Assembly (NCBI GenBank): GCA_025774805.1
Contig: JALGZR010000085.1
Span: forward strand, 1 to 16,240
Direction of reading: 5' to 3'
Origin: a bacterium
GTDB lineage: Bacteria; ARS69
DNA length: 16,240 nt
Both the position numbers and the translations under genes were made by a program. How positions within the stretch are numbered: the stretch's first letter is position 1; each line of letters starts with the position of its first letter. The notes beneath the pieces were generated by a model, which made no database searches, was not told the DNA's origin, and worked only from the letters and a program-made list of their open reading frames with translations. This document shows positions 1-6,266 of this stretch, piece by piece.

Positions 1-105
1 GGCGCGGCGAGCCGCTGCCGCAGCAGAGCCTGGTGAGATATGCAGGCTAGCATCGGATGCCTCGTCCGGAATGGCAAGATCGGAGACGGACGCCGGCCCG
101 ACCGC
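1..105. other. Left-edge non-coding stretch, possibly holding the end of a neighbouring gene
   Basis: This is the sequence downstream of the permease stop. On the plus strand, one frame entering from the left edge runs RGEPLPQQSLVRYAG and stops at TAG 48-50. It could be the last residues of a convergent gene, but 15 residues cannot be assigned to a family. The right part (82-105) is one arm of a long inverted repeat spanning the permease stop codon. Nothing else is recognisable. Confidence 0.25.
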
Positions 106-131
106 TCACGCGTCGCGGCGGGCCCGTCTCC
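82..131 (-). terminator. Long imperfect hairpin spanning the permease stop codon
   Basis: GGAGACGG at 82-89 pairs perfectly with CCGTCTCC at 124-131. Inside it, CGCCG (91-95) pairs with CGGCG (116-120), and a short third helix (CGC 103-105 with GCG 110-112) surrounds the permease TGA at 108-106. On the minus strand the exit side reads GATCTTGCC, so there is no proper U tract. The position at the 3' end of a gene with no minus-strand successor before the edge fits transcription termination or 3'-end protection, but this is an inference from base pairing alone. Confidence 0.45.
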
Positions 132-1458
132 AGACCAGGTAGGCGGGGACGGAGGCGAGGAGCAGGACGAGTCCGACCCCGGAGCGAACCGGTTCGCGGA
201 GCACCTGGTGGATCGTCACGCCGAGCGCGGCCACCATGAACAGGGCGGGAGTGAACGGGTAGCCGGGAACCCGAAAGGCCCGCGGCGCGTCGGGCAGCGT
301 GCGCCGGAACCGGAAGAGAGCCGCCGGCGAGAGGACTCCGTAGAGGGCCGTGAGCGCGACGTAATAGCTCATGATCTGGGTGAACGAGCCGGTCGCGACG
401 TACACGACACTCGTGACGAAGAGCGCGGTCGATCCCCACCGGGGCGCGGCCGTTTCGGAGTCGACGCGTCCCGCCGCCTCGAAGAAGAGGCCGCTGCGAC
501 CCATGGCGAAGAAGTAGCGGGGACCGGAGACGGAGATCCCGAACAGCGCCCCGAAGGCGGAGACCGCGACGAGCACCGCGACGACGGTGCTCCCGGCCCG
601 TCCCAGCACGGCCCCCGCGGCGGTCGACGCGACCGAGTCGGTGGACCTCAACTCCTCCATCGGGAGCAGCACGAGATACGCGACGTTGAGGAGCAGGTAG
701 ACCGCCGTGACCACGCCGATGGTCGCGAGGAGGGCTCGGGCGATCTCCCGGCGGGGGTTCTCGATCTCTCCACCGATCACCGTGAGGTTTCCCCAGCCGT
801 CGAACGTCCAGTAGACCCCGACGAGAGCGGTCGCGAACGCTCCGACGCCGGGCCAGGGGGCGCCGCTCCCGGCGAAGAGCCGGGACCAGTCTCCGGGCGC
901 GACCGCGAGCGCCAGAACTCCGAGGATCCCGAGGGCCCCCACCTTCAGCAGGGTCAGCGCGGTCTGGAGCGAGACGGAGAACCGGGTGCCCCGCAGGTTC
1001 AGCCCCCAGACCGCCACCAGCGCCGCGAGGGCCAGCGGCCGGTCGAGGCGACCGTCCCCTCCCAGGGCGGCGGCGACGTAGGTTCCGAACACCGTGGCGA
1101 TGGCGGCGGCCGAGGCGGGAAAGCCCACGAGGAACGGTCCCCATCCCATCAGGAACGCGGGGTAGGGTCCGAACGCCCGCAGCACGTAGATGAAGCTGCC
1201 GCCCTGCCGGGGGAAGAGGCCGGCAAGCTCCGCGTACGTCATCGCTCCGGCCAGGGAGAGACCTCCCCCGAGCAGCCAGAGGAGGAGGATCGGCCCCGGG
1301 GAGCGGAGCTGGTCGGCGATGAACCCGGGAACGGCGAAGATCCCGGTCCCCACGACGATGCCGATCGCGAGGGCCGCCGCGTCCCGCACCGAGACGACCC
1401 GCCGCAGCCCGGCTTCCCCGGCTTGCGACTCTTCACGGTCTCCCGGCACGTTTTTCAT
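106..1458 (-). CDS. APC-family amino acid permease
   Basis: A 450-residue integral inner-membrane transporter of the amino acid-polyamine-organocation (APC) superfamily, expected to have about 12 transmembrane helices and to move amino acids by proton or sodium symport or by exchange. After a short charged N-terminus, the first helix carries the family glycine motif GIVVGTGIF (residues 33-41). It is followed by TYAELAGLFPRQGGSFIYV (74-92), the conserved end of helix 2 and start of helix 3. Hydrophobic helices continue to a basic C-terminus (WRRARRDA). The start is the ATG at 1458, preceded by an AGAGGGG ribosome site; an in-frame TTG directly before it (1461) could also be used. It is transcribed alone, with a palindrome-bearing leader upstream. 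The substrate cannot be read from sequence; the loop motifs resemble LAT-like and related bacterial permeases. The family call is firm, the substrate unknown. Confidence 0.9.
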   Translation of the reverse strand: MKNVPGDREESQAGEAGLRRVVSVRDAAALAIGIVVGTGIFAVPGFIADQLRSPGPILLLWLLGGGLSLAGAMTYAELAGLFPRQGGSFIYVLRAFGPYPAFLMGWGPFLVGFPASAAAIATVFGTYVAAALGGDGRLDRPLALAALVAVWGLNLRGTRFSVSLQTALTLLKVGALGILGVLALAVAPGDWSRLFAGSGAPWPGVGAFATALVGVYWTFDGWGNLTVIGGEIENPRREIARALLATIGVVTAVYLLLNVAYLVLLPMEELRSTDSVASTAAGAVLGRAGSTVVAVLVAVSAFGALFGISVSGPRYFFAMGRSGLFFEAAGRVDSETAAPRWGSTALFVTSVVYVATGSFTQIMSYYVALTALYGVLSPAALFRFRRTLPDAPRAFRVPGYPFTPALFMVAALGVTIHQVLREPVRSGVGLVLLLASVPAYLVWRRARRDA

Positions 1459-1495
1459 CAAGTGGGTCCCCTCTTCCGCCGTTGGATGGACGGGA

Positions 1496-1526
1496 GGCGC
1501 CGACTCGGCGCCCGCCCGGGCCCGGG
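1496..1526. promoter_or_regulatory. Paired GC palindromes in the permease leader
   Basis: GGCGCCGA-C-TCGGCGCC (1496-1512) is a perfect 8+1+8 inverted repeat ending 38 bp before the permease ATG. The neighbouring 1515-1526, CCCGGGCCCGGG, is a perfect 12-bp palindrome. They could be an operator or a leader-RNA hairpin. Chance is more likely than usual in DNA this GC-rich, so regulation is a guess. Confidence 0.3.
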
Positions 1527-1737
1527 GGTCCGGGTGATCCGTTGACCGACGCGAGCGTGGACCCCGGTTCCGCCCGACGTCCGGCCGTTCCCGTGCCCGG
1601 AGGTCCCGGGGCGGGGGGGAGCCTTTTCAGGGGCGGACTCCCTTAGGATCGGACCGGCAGGCCGGGGTCCTCGCACGCGACGAGCATCTCCTCGTTCCTC
1701 CGAGCTCACCCTCGGAACGGGGCAGGAGCGGCAACCG

Positions 1738-1759
1738 GGGCCGCCCGTCGGGGCGGCCC
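1738..1759 (-). terminator. GC hairpin downstream of the TrmH-family gene
   Basis: GGGCCGCC (1738-1745) and GGCGGCCC (1752-1759) form a perfect 8-bp stem with a 6-base loop, starting about 30 bp after the methyltransferase stop. There is no T run on the minus-strand exit side. The place and strength fit a transcript end for the two-gene methyltransferase operon. Confidence 0.45.
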
Positions 1760-1788
1760 TCTCGCATTCTCCGCTCACGACACTCCGC

Positions 1789-2640
1789 TCACGACGAGCC
1801 CACCCTCTGGCGATCGGCCTCGTAGAGCAGGATCCCCGCCGAGACCGAGACGTTCAGGGAGTCGGCGCGGCCCCGCATCGGGATGCGGATGCGTGCGTCG
1901 GCCGAGTCCGTGACGCGCGGATCGAGACCCTCCTCCTCGCTCCCCAGCAGGATCGCGACCGCTCCGGTGAGATCGACCTCGTCGGGCCGGCTCGCGCCGT
2001 GCGGAGTGGCCGCCACGATCCGGAGGCCGGCGCCGCGCAGCGTGGAGAGGAGCGCACCGGCGGGCGCCGCCGCCACGGGCACCGTGAAGAGACACCCGAG
2101 GCTCGAGCGCACCACGTTCGGATTCCAGAGATCGGTCCCGCCCTCGACCACGAGGGCGTCGATCCCGAACGCGTCCCCCGATCGGAGAAGCGCGCCGACG
2201 TTTCCGGGCTTCTCGATTCCCGACGCCGCGAGGACGAGTGCGTCCCCCGGGAGCCGCAGCCTGTGAAAGGAGATGTCGGGGATCGGAAAGACGCCGAGCA
2301 ATCCGTCCCGGTTTCCGCGAACCGCCAGCTTCTCGAAGACCGCCGGCGCCACCGTGGCGACCCGCGCGCCGAGCCTCTCGACCCGCTCGACGATCTCCGC
2401 TCCGCTCGGGCAACGGGCCCCCCGGCCCTCCGACTCCGCCCCGTCCCCCGTGCGCCGGGCGAGCGTCTCCTCGAAGAAGAGGATGTGCGGAACGTGTCCG
2501 TTCTCGAGCGCGTGGGTGATCTCGCGGCGGCCTTCGACGAGGAACCGGCCGCTCTTGCGGCGGGCCCGTCGATCGCGGAGGCGAACGGCCTCCCTCACCT
2601 TCGGATTGTCGAGACTCACGATGCGAAGCGGATCAGGCAT
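1789..2640 (-). CDS. TrmH/SpoU-family RNA 2'-O-methyltransferase
   Basis: A 283-residue SPOUT-superfamily enzyme predicted to transfer a methyl group from S-adenosylmethionine to a ribose 2'-OH in tRNA or rRNA. The N-terminal part (about 5-125) looks like the SpoU substrate-binding domain, with GRFLVEGRREITHAL at 31-45. The C-terminal catalytic knot has all three motifs: motif 1 with N147 and R153 (NVGALLR), motif 2 LLGSEEEGL (231-239), and motif 3 SLNVSVSAGILLYE (261-274). The length is normal for the RlmB/TrmH/TsnR group. The start ATG lies inside the end of the upstream methyltransferase gene (8-bp overlap), and AAGGAG sits 4 bases before it, so the two are translationally coupled. The exact target nucleotide (for example 23S G2251, as for RlmB) cannot be decided from sequence. 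A GC hairpin follows the gene. Confidence 0.9.
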   Translation of the reverse strand: MPDPLRIVSLDNPKVREAVRLRDRRARRKSGRFLVEGRREITHALENGHVPHILFFEETLARRTGDGAESEGRGARCPSGAEIVERVERLGARVATVAPAVFEKLAVRGNRDGLLGVFPIPDISFHRLRLPGDALVLAASGIEKPGNVGALLRSGDAFGIDALVVEGGTDLWNPNVVRSSLGCLFTVPVAAAPAGALLSTLRGAGLRIVAATPHGASRPDEVDLTGAVAILLGSEEEGLDPRVTDSADARIRIPMRGRADSLNVSVSAGILLYEADRQRVGSS

Positions 2641-3493
2641 GGAACTCCTTCAGGGCGAAGATCCCGGAGGGAAGCATCCCGCCCTCCGACGTGACGAGCG
2701 TCAGCCGACCGGATGCCGTGACTCCGGGCCGCGCCGCGGAATGCCGATCGACGCGCGACGCGAGGTCCGCCACGCGGATCGACGGGGCGTGCGCGGTCAC
2801 GAGCAGCAGCTTCGGCCGGTCCGCGAGCAGGGCGACGCAGGCCGCGAGCAGGGAGTCGAGGTCCCGCTCGAGCTTCCAGACCTCTCCCTTCGGACCCCGG
2901 CCGAAGCTCGGAGGATCGAGGAGAATCGCCTCGTAGCGGTTCGCCCGGCGAATCTCCCGGTGCACGAACCCGGGAACGTGATCGACGATCGTGCGCAGGC
3001 GGTCCGCGTCCAGGCCGTTGCGCGCGAGGTTGCGACGCGCGCGAGCGAGAGCCCCGCGGGCGCCGTCCACCGCCGTCACCCTTCCCCCTCCCGCCGCGGC
3101 GGCCATGGCGTTGCCCCCGGTGTAGGAGAAGAGGTCGAGGACGCGGACTGGATCCGCCCGTTCCCCTCGCTCCCGCACCAGCGACTCGACCCGGCGGCGG
3201 AGCGGCGCCTGCTCCGGGAAGAGACCGACCTGCCCCGACGGCGACGCCTCGAGAAGGAACTCCCTTCCGCCGGACCGAACCGACCAGGGATCGGGCAGCG
3301 GACGGCGGATCGACCACCGGCCCTCGCCCTCCCTCTTCCCGCGGGAGTACACGGCCCAGGCCTCCCGCCACCGCTCCCTCCCGCGGCGTGGACCGCGAGC
3401 CGCCGGAGCCGGACGATCGAGCACGACCTCTCCGAAACGCTCCAGCTTCCGACCCCGGTCGAGGTCGAGCAGCTCGTAATCGTCGTCCGGCAT
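2633..3493 (-). CDS. RlmI/RlmK-like class I SAM-dependent RNA methyltransferase
   Basis: A 286-residue cytoplasmic protein of the class I rRNA cytosine methyltransferase type related to RlmI/RlmK, without an N-terminal PUA domain. The N-terminal region has YELLDLDRGRKLERFGEVVL (6-25) and VGLFPEQ (89-95), both characteristic of a bacterial subgroup of this family. The Rossmann fold follows, with motif I DLFSYTGGN (120-128), an acidic AVD (141-143) at the end of strand 2, and motif IV DPPSFGRG (193-200). The last strands (about 220-286) end in SGIFALKEFHA. The ATG at 3493 is chosen because family similarity begins right after it and GGAACGG precedes it; an in-frame extension to 3583 is only Gly/Arg/Pro and unlikely. 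It is the first gene of an operon with the TrmH-family enzyme, suggesting joint roles in ribosome or tRNA maturation. The target base is not known. Confidence 0.85.
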   Translation of the reverse strand: MPDDDYELLDLDRGRKLERFGEVVLDRPAPAARGPRRGRERWREAWAVYSRGKREGEGRWSIRRPLPDPWSVRSGGREFLLEASPSGQVGLFPEQAPLRRRVESLVRERGERADPVRVLDLFSYTGGNAMAAAAGGGRVTAVDGARGALARARRNLARNGLDADRLRTIVDHVPGFVHREIRRANRYEAILLDPPSFGRGPKGEVWKLERDLDSLLAACVALLADRPKLLLVTAHAPSIRVADLASRVDRHSAARPGVTASGRLTLVTSEGGMLPSGIFALKEFHA

Positions 3494-3733
3494 GCCCGTT
3501 CCGATCCGTCTTCGCGGCCGGCCCCGGCCCTCCCCGGGCCGCGGCCCGGGGAGGAGGGTACCTTCGTTCCCCCCCGTCCGCATCCCGGCGTTTCGCCGGC
3601 CCGGGGCGGCGGGCCCGGGACCCCCGCCACCCTGCCTGAGGAGTCACGCCGGGCCCCCGATCGCGTACCATTCCACGGGGGCCCCCGCCGACCGCCCCCT
3701 GTGCCCATCTCTCTCTGTCCCGGGTAGCCGGCC
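3494..3733. promoter_or_regulatory. Divergent intergenic region rich in palindromes
   Basis: This 240-bp region separates the minus-strand methyltransferase operon from the plus-strand Omp28-like gene, so promoters for both should lie here. It contains a perfect 26-bp palindrome (3529-3554), a stem-loop CCGGCG-TTT-CGCCGG (3585-3599), and a perfect 12-bp palindrome CGGGGGCCCCCG (3676-3687). I see no clear sigma-70 boxes on either strand, and no gene. Confidence 0.45.
3529..3554. repeat. Perfect 26-bp inverted repeat upstream of the methyltransferase operon
   Basis: The 13-base half CCTCCCCGGGCCG at 3529-3541 is followed at once by its exact reverse complement at 3542-3554, with no spacer. It lies 36 bp upstream of the ATG at 3493, in the probable promoter or leader of the methyltransferase operon. 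It could be a repressor operator, an RNA hairpin, or the terminator of an unseen transcript. The palindrome itself is certain; its role is not. Confidence 0.6.
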
Positions 3734-4798
3734 GTGATTCCCCTGCGTCGCACCTCCGCTCTCCTCGTGATTCTGACGGTGCCTCTCGGCCTCGTCTCCC
3801 GCTCCCCCGCGGCCGACGGTCCCGTGCCGCGGGCGGTGCTCGTCGAACTTTTCGGGGGAGAGTCGTGCGCGGCCTGCGAGGACGCGCGGGCCGCCCTCAC
3901 CATGCTCGAGGCGGAGCTCGGAGCGGAGAACGTACTGGCGGTGGAGTACTCCCGGGACGCGCCGCTGGCTCACGGGGGGGCCGCCGCCCGGTTCACCTAC
4001 TACGGAAATCCCGTCCCTCCGGCGGCCTTCTTCGACGGCGGGGATCCCGTTCTCGGGGCCCCGGGCGACCTCGTGCCCGCGTACCGGGCTCGCCTGGAGG
4101 GGCGTCTCGCCGTCCCCTCCCCGCTGGGGGTCGAGTCGGTCTACACGTTCGGGGCGGTCGGAGGAGAGGGTTCACTCCTCATCGATCTCCGATTGCCCGA
4201 GGGGGAGACGTTTCCCGATCCGGAGGCCTGGACGGTTCGCGCTCTTCTCGTGGAGGACGCCGTTCCGGTCCCGTCCGGAGGGGGTTCGGCGGTCCGGAAC
4301 CGGGTCGTCCGGCAGCTTCTTCCGGCGAGGGCTCTGGCGCTCGACGCGTGGGGCCTCCAGCGAATCGAGCCGGTGTTTCCCCTCGACCCGCAGTGGGACC
4401 TCGATCGGCTCGGGGCCGTCGTCTTCGTCCAGCGGGACGCCGATGGCGCGATTCTCAACGCTCACCGGTCCATCGACGCGCTCTCTCTCCAGCCCGTTCC
4501 CTCGCTCCCGCTCGACGCGTCCCGCCCTGTCCTCCTCCCTCTCGTGCCGAACCCGATGCTCACCGAGACGCGGATCTCCTTCGTGCTGCCCGCCGAGGCC
4601 CGGGCGTCGTTGACGATCCACGATCTCTCGGGGCGCGTCGTCCGCGTTCTCACCGACGACCTGCGCCCGCCCGGTATCCATCCGCTCCCGTGGAACGGCA
4701 CCGACTGGAAGGGGCGCCGGATGGCCGGCGGAGTCTACTTCGTCCACCTGCGCACGAGCGCGGGAACGGACACGAAGAAGCTGGTTCTGATTCGCTGA
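3734..4798 (+). CDS. Secreted Omp28-like thioredoxin-fold protein with FlgD-like C-terminal domain
   Basis: A 354-residue exported protein. Residues 1-27 form a signal peptide (MIPLRRTS, then a hydrophobic stretch ending SRSPAA). A thioredoxin-like domain follows: VLVELFGGESCAACED (35-50) holds a CxxC pair, C45 and C48, and NPVPPAAFFDG (92-102) matches the proline loop plus 'x-DG' strand typical of Omp28-type proteins. The middle (about 130-260) is a beta-rich region. The last 90 residues are a FlgD Ig-like/sorting-tail module, with VPNPMLTETRISF (271-283), WNGTDWKG (320-327), AGGVYFVHL (331-339) and KKLVLIR at the end. Such tails usually mark proteins of the cell envelope or exterior. The start is GTG; an in-frame TAG 9 bp upstream means no earlier start exists, although the ribosome site is weak. 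A role in envelope thiol chemistry is plausible but unproven, and the substrate is unknown. Confidence 0.8.
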   Translation: MIPLRRTSALLVILTVPLGLVSRSPAADGPVPRAVLVELFGGESCAACEDARAALTMLEAELGAENVLAVEYSRDAPLAHGGAAARFTYYGNPVPPAAFFDGGDPVLGAPGDLVPAYRARLEGRLAVPSPLGVESVYTFGAVGGEGSLLIDLRLPEGETFPDPEAWTVRALLVEDAVPVPSGGGSAVRNRVVRQLLPARALALDAWGLQRIEPVFPLDPQWDLDRLGAVVFVQRDADGAILNAHRSIDALSLQPVPSLPLDASRPVLLPLVPNPMLTETRISFVLPAEARASLTIHDLSGRVVRVLTDDLRPPGIHPLPWNGTDWKGRRMAGGVYFVHLRTSAGTDTKKLVLIR

Positions 4799-4802
4799 TT
4801 CG
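4787..4802 (+). repeat. 8-bp tandem repeat at the stop codon
   Basis: CTGATTCG occurs twice in tandem (4787-4794 and 4795-4802) and is followed by another CTGA. The second copy contains the TGA stop (4796-4798) of the Omp28-like gene, and the following CTGA gives another TGA at 4804-4806 in a different frame. It looks like a small slippage duplication. Confidence 0.6.
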
Positions 4803-4829
4803 CTGATGGGCAGACGTGGAACGAACGGG

Positions 4830-4849
4830 GGCGAGCGGCTGCGCTCGTC
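4830..4849. terminator. Small hairpin between convergent genes
   Basis: CGAGCG (4832-4837) pairs with CGCTCG (4842-4847) over a 4-base loop. The stem extends by a G-U and a G-C pair at 4830-4831 and 4848-4849. It occupies the 50-bp gap between the ends of two convergent genes and could end transcription from both sides. There is no T tract on either side, so confidence is low. Confidence 0.3.
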
Positions 4850-6105
4850 TACGGCACCACCACCTCGATCGTGGCCGTGAGATCACGCGTGAAGCCGGCG
4901 GAGTCGATCGCTCGCACGGTGAAAGTGTGGATCCCCTCCGTGCCGGGGACCCAGGGGCCCTCCGTGTTCGGCGGCCACCTTCGGCTCGGGCCGAAGTCCG
5001 AGAACGCGCCGCCGTCCGTTCGGGTGGCATAGCCGGTGACCACGCTGCATTCCGTGGTCGGCAGGCCCACGAAATCGAATCGGACACCCGCGTTCGGGCC
5101 GATGAGGAGGACATCGCCATCATCGCCGGTGGACCATCTCTCGTTCCGAGGCTCACCGTTGACCCGCACCTGAATGTCGAGGGTGGGACCCCCCGCCGAG
5201 GCGAGATCGCGAACCTCGAAGGCGATCAAGTTGCGTCCGGCCTCGAGAACGCGCTCCGTGGCCCCGGCGTTGTCGATGGCCCGAAGCGCGTACCAGAAGC
5301 GGTTCTCCTCCTGGACTCCCGAAACGGTCTGCGGCAGACCGGTGAGCAGAATGGAGTGCGCGGTCTCCGGAACCCAGACCGGATCGCTCGTGTCGTATCC
5401 CCCCGCTCCGTCCGGACGGTACACCACGTTCTCGAGCCAGGCGGCCACGGCCGCGTCATCCGCGGGAAGAGCCCCCGCGTTCACCGGATCGTTCCGGTAG
5501 TCGAAGGCGGATACGAGGGCACGCTGGAAGGAGACGATCTCGCCGTCCGGGTCGATACCGATCCACTCGAACGGGGTGTCGGGACAGCTCAAGGCCTCGT
5601 GCGTCGGCCCCTCCATGACGTGCGTGGATGGCGCGATCGTGTGGGACGTGAAGCGGACCGAGACCGGGGTGGGGTCCCTCTTCCCGCTGGGTGAAAGCCC
5701 TCTCACGAAGAACGCGTGCGGCTGGGAGTAAACGGAGTCGGGCAACGGGGTCTGGTACGTGGGAAGCGGATCGACACAGCACGTCTCGGCGGCCTGCGTG
5801 AAGAAGATGCTGTCCGTGGACGTAACGGAGACCCACTCCGAGGTGTCCTCCCAGGCGATCTCGTAACGATCGGCGGCCCGCGCGGCGGGAGAGGCCTCGG
5901 GCAGGGTGTTCGTCGTCCAACGGAGGTTGACCCGGTAGCTGACGTCGGCCCCTTCCGCCGGCCCGACCGTCAGGTAGGTGTTGGGAACCCGGTCATCGTC
6001 GACCGGACCGCTCAGCTCGTCGTCACCGCACCCCGCGGCGAGGGCCAGACCGAGAAGGACACCCCCCCCCATCGAGGAGGTCCGGAGAAGACGTGGGCGC
6101 AACAC
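4849..6105 (-). CDS. Lipoprotein with Fn3/Ig-like beta-sandwich domains
   Basis: A 418-residue predicted lipoprotein. The GTG at 6105 is chosen as start because AAGGAG lies 7 bases before it and it gives a classic lipoprotein signal: basic VLRPRLLR, a hydrophobic core, and lipobox LALAAGC with the lipidated cysteine at about residue 26. Acidic GCGDDE then disfavours inner-membrane retention in proteobacteria-like sorting rules. Residues about 38-85 (YLTVGPAEGADVSYRVNLRW) look like a fibronectin type III-type strand set. A central region has paired cysteines (ETCCVDPLP) and a segment DTPFEWIGIDPDGEIVSF resembling Fn3-type repeats, and the C-terminus (IHTFTVRAIDSAGFTRDLTATIEVVV) is an Ig-like edge. 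No catalytic motif was found. Likely a cell-surface binding or structural protein; the function is not recognised. The gene is monocistronic or weakly linked to the large glycosyltransferase gene 153 bp upstream. Confidence 0.75.
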   Translation of the reverse strand: MLRPRLLRTSSMGGGVLLGLALAAGCGDDELSGPVDDDRVPNTYLTVGPAEGADVSYRVNLRWTTNTLPEASPAARAADRYEIAWEDTSEWVSVTSTDSIFFTQAAETCCVDPLPTYQTPLPDSVYSQPHAFFVRGLSPSGKRDPTPVSVRFTSHTIAPSTHVMEGPTHEALSCPDTPFEWIGIDPDGEIVSFQRALVSAFDYRNDPVNAGALPADDAAVAAWLENVVYRPDGAGGYDTSDPVWVPETAHSILLTGLPQTVSGVQEENRFWYALRAIDNAGATERVLEAGRNLIAFEVRDLASAGGPTLDIQVRVNGEPRNERWSTGDDGDVLLIGPNAGVRFDFVGLPTTECSVVTGYATRTDGGAFSDFGPSRRWPPNTEGPWVPGTEGIHTFTVRAIDSAGFTRDLTATIEVVVP

Positions 6106-6254
6106 GATCGAGCTCCTTCGAGTGCTCGGAGAGGGGGCGGGACCGTCGCGTGGGCTCGAGCCCGGAAACGAAGCCCCCATGAGGGCCTCTACCATACTCA
6201 ACCCCGCCCGGTTCGTCATCGGGGGAAATGGGTGACGGGGCCGGGGCAGAGAGG

Positions 6255-6266
6255 CGGGCTAGCCCG
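6255..6266. repeat. 12-bp palindrome centred on the glycosyltransferase stop
   Basis: CGGGCTAGCCCG is perfectly self-complementary, and its centre holds the TAG stop (6261-6259) of the large fusion gene. The following 140 bp up to the lipoprotein start hold no gene; a weak -10-like TATGGT on the minus strand near 6190 could serve the lipoprotein. It might be a short 3'-end hairpin, or chance. Confidence 0.35.

Larger units (their letters stand above)
1459..1788. other. 330-bp intergenic region between permease and methyltransferase operon
   Basis: No believable gene lies here; open frames on either strand are low-complexity Arg/Gly/Pro translations. It holds the permease leader with two perfect GC palindromes (1496-1512 and 1515-1526), a GC hairpin at 1738-1759 just beyond the methyltransferase gene, and a small imperfect tandem repeat at 1771-1798. 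A minus-strand promoter for the permease is expected, but I could not pick out convincing -35/-10 boxes. Confidence 0.5.

Noticed and set aside
40-1545. A 501-codon plus-strand frame opposite the permease
   Set aside because: Composed mainly of Arg, Glu, Gly, Asp and Pro with no domain; it is the antisense shadow of the transmembrane helices.
1458-1778. A 106-codon open frame on the minus strand in the 330-bp gap
   Set aside because: Arg/Gly/Pro-rich with no motif or good ribosome site, and it runs through the palindromes; most likely non-coding leader.
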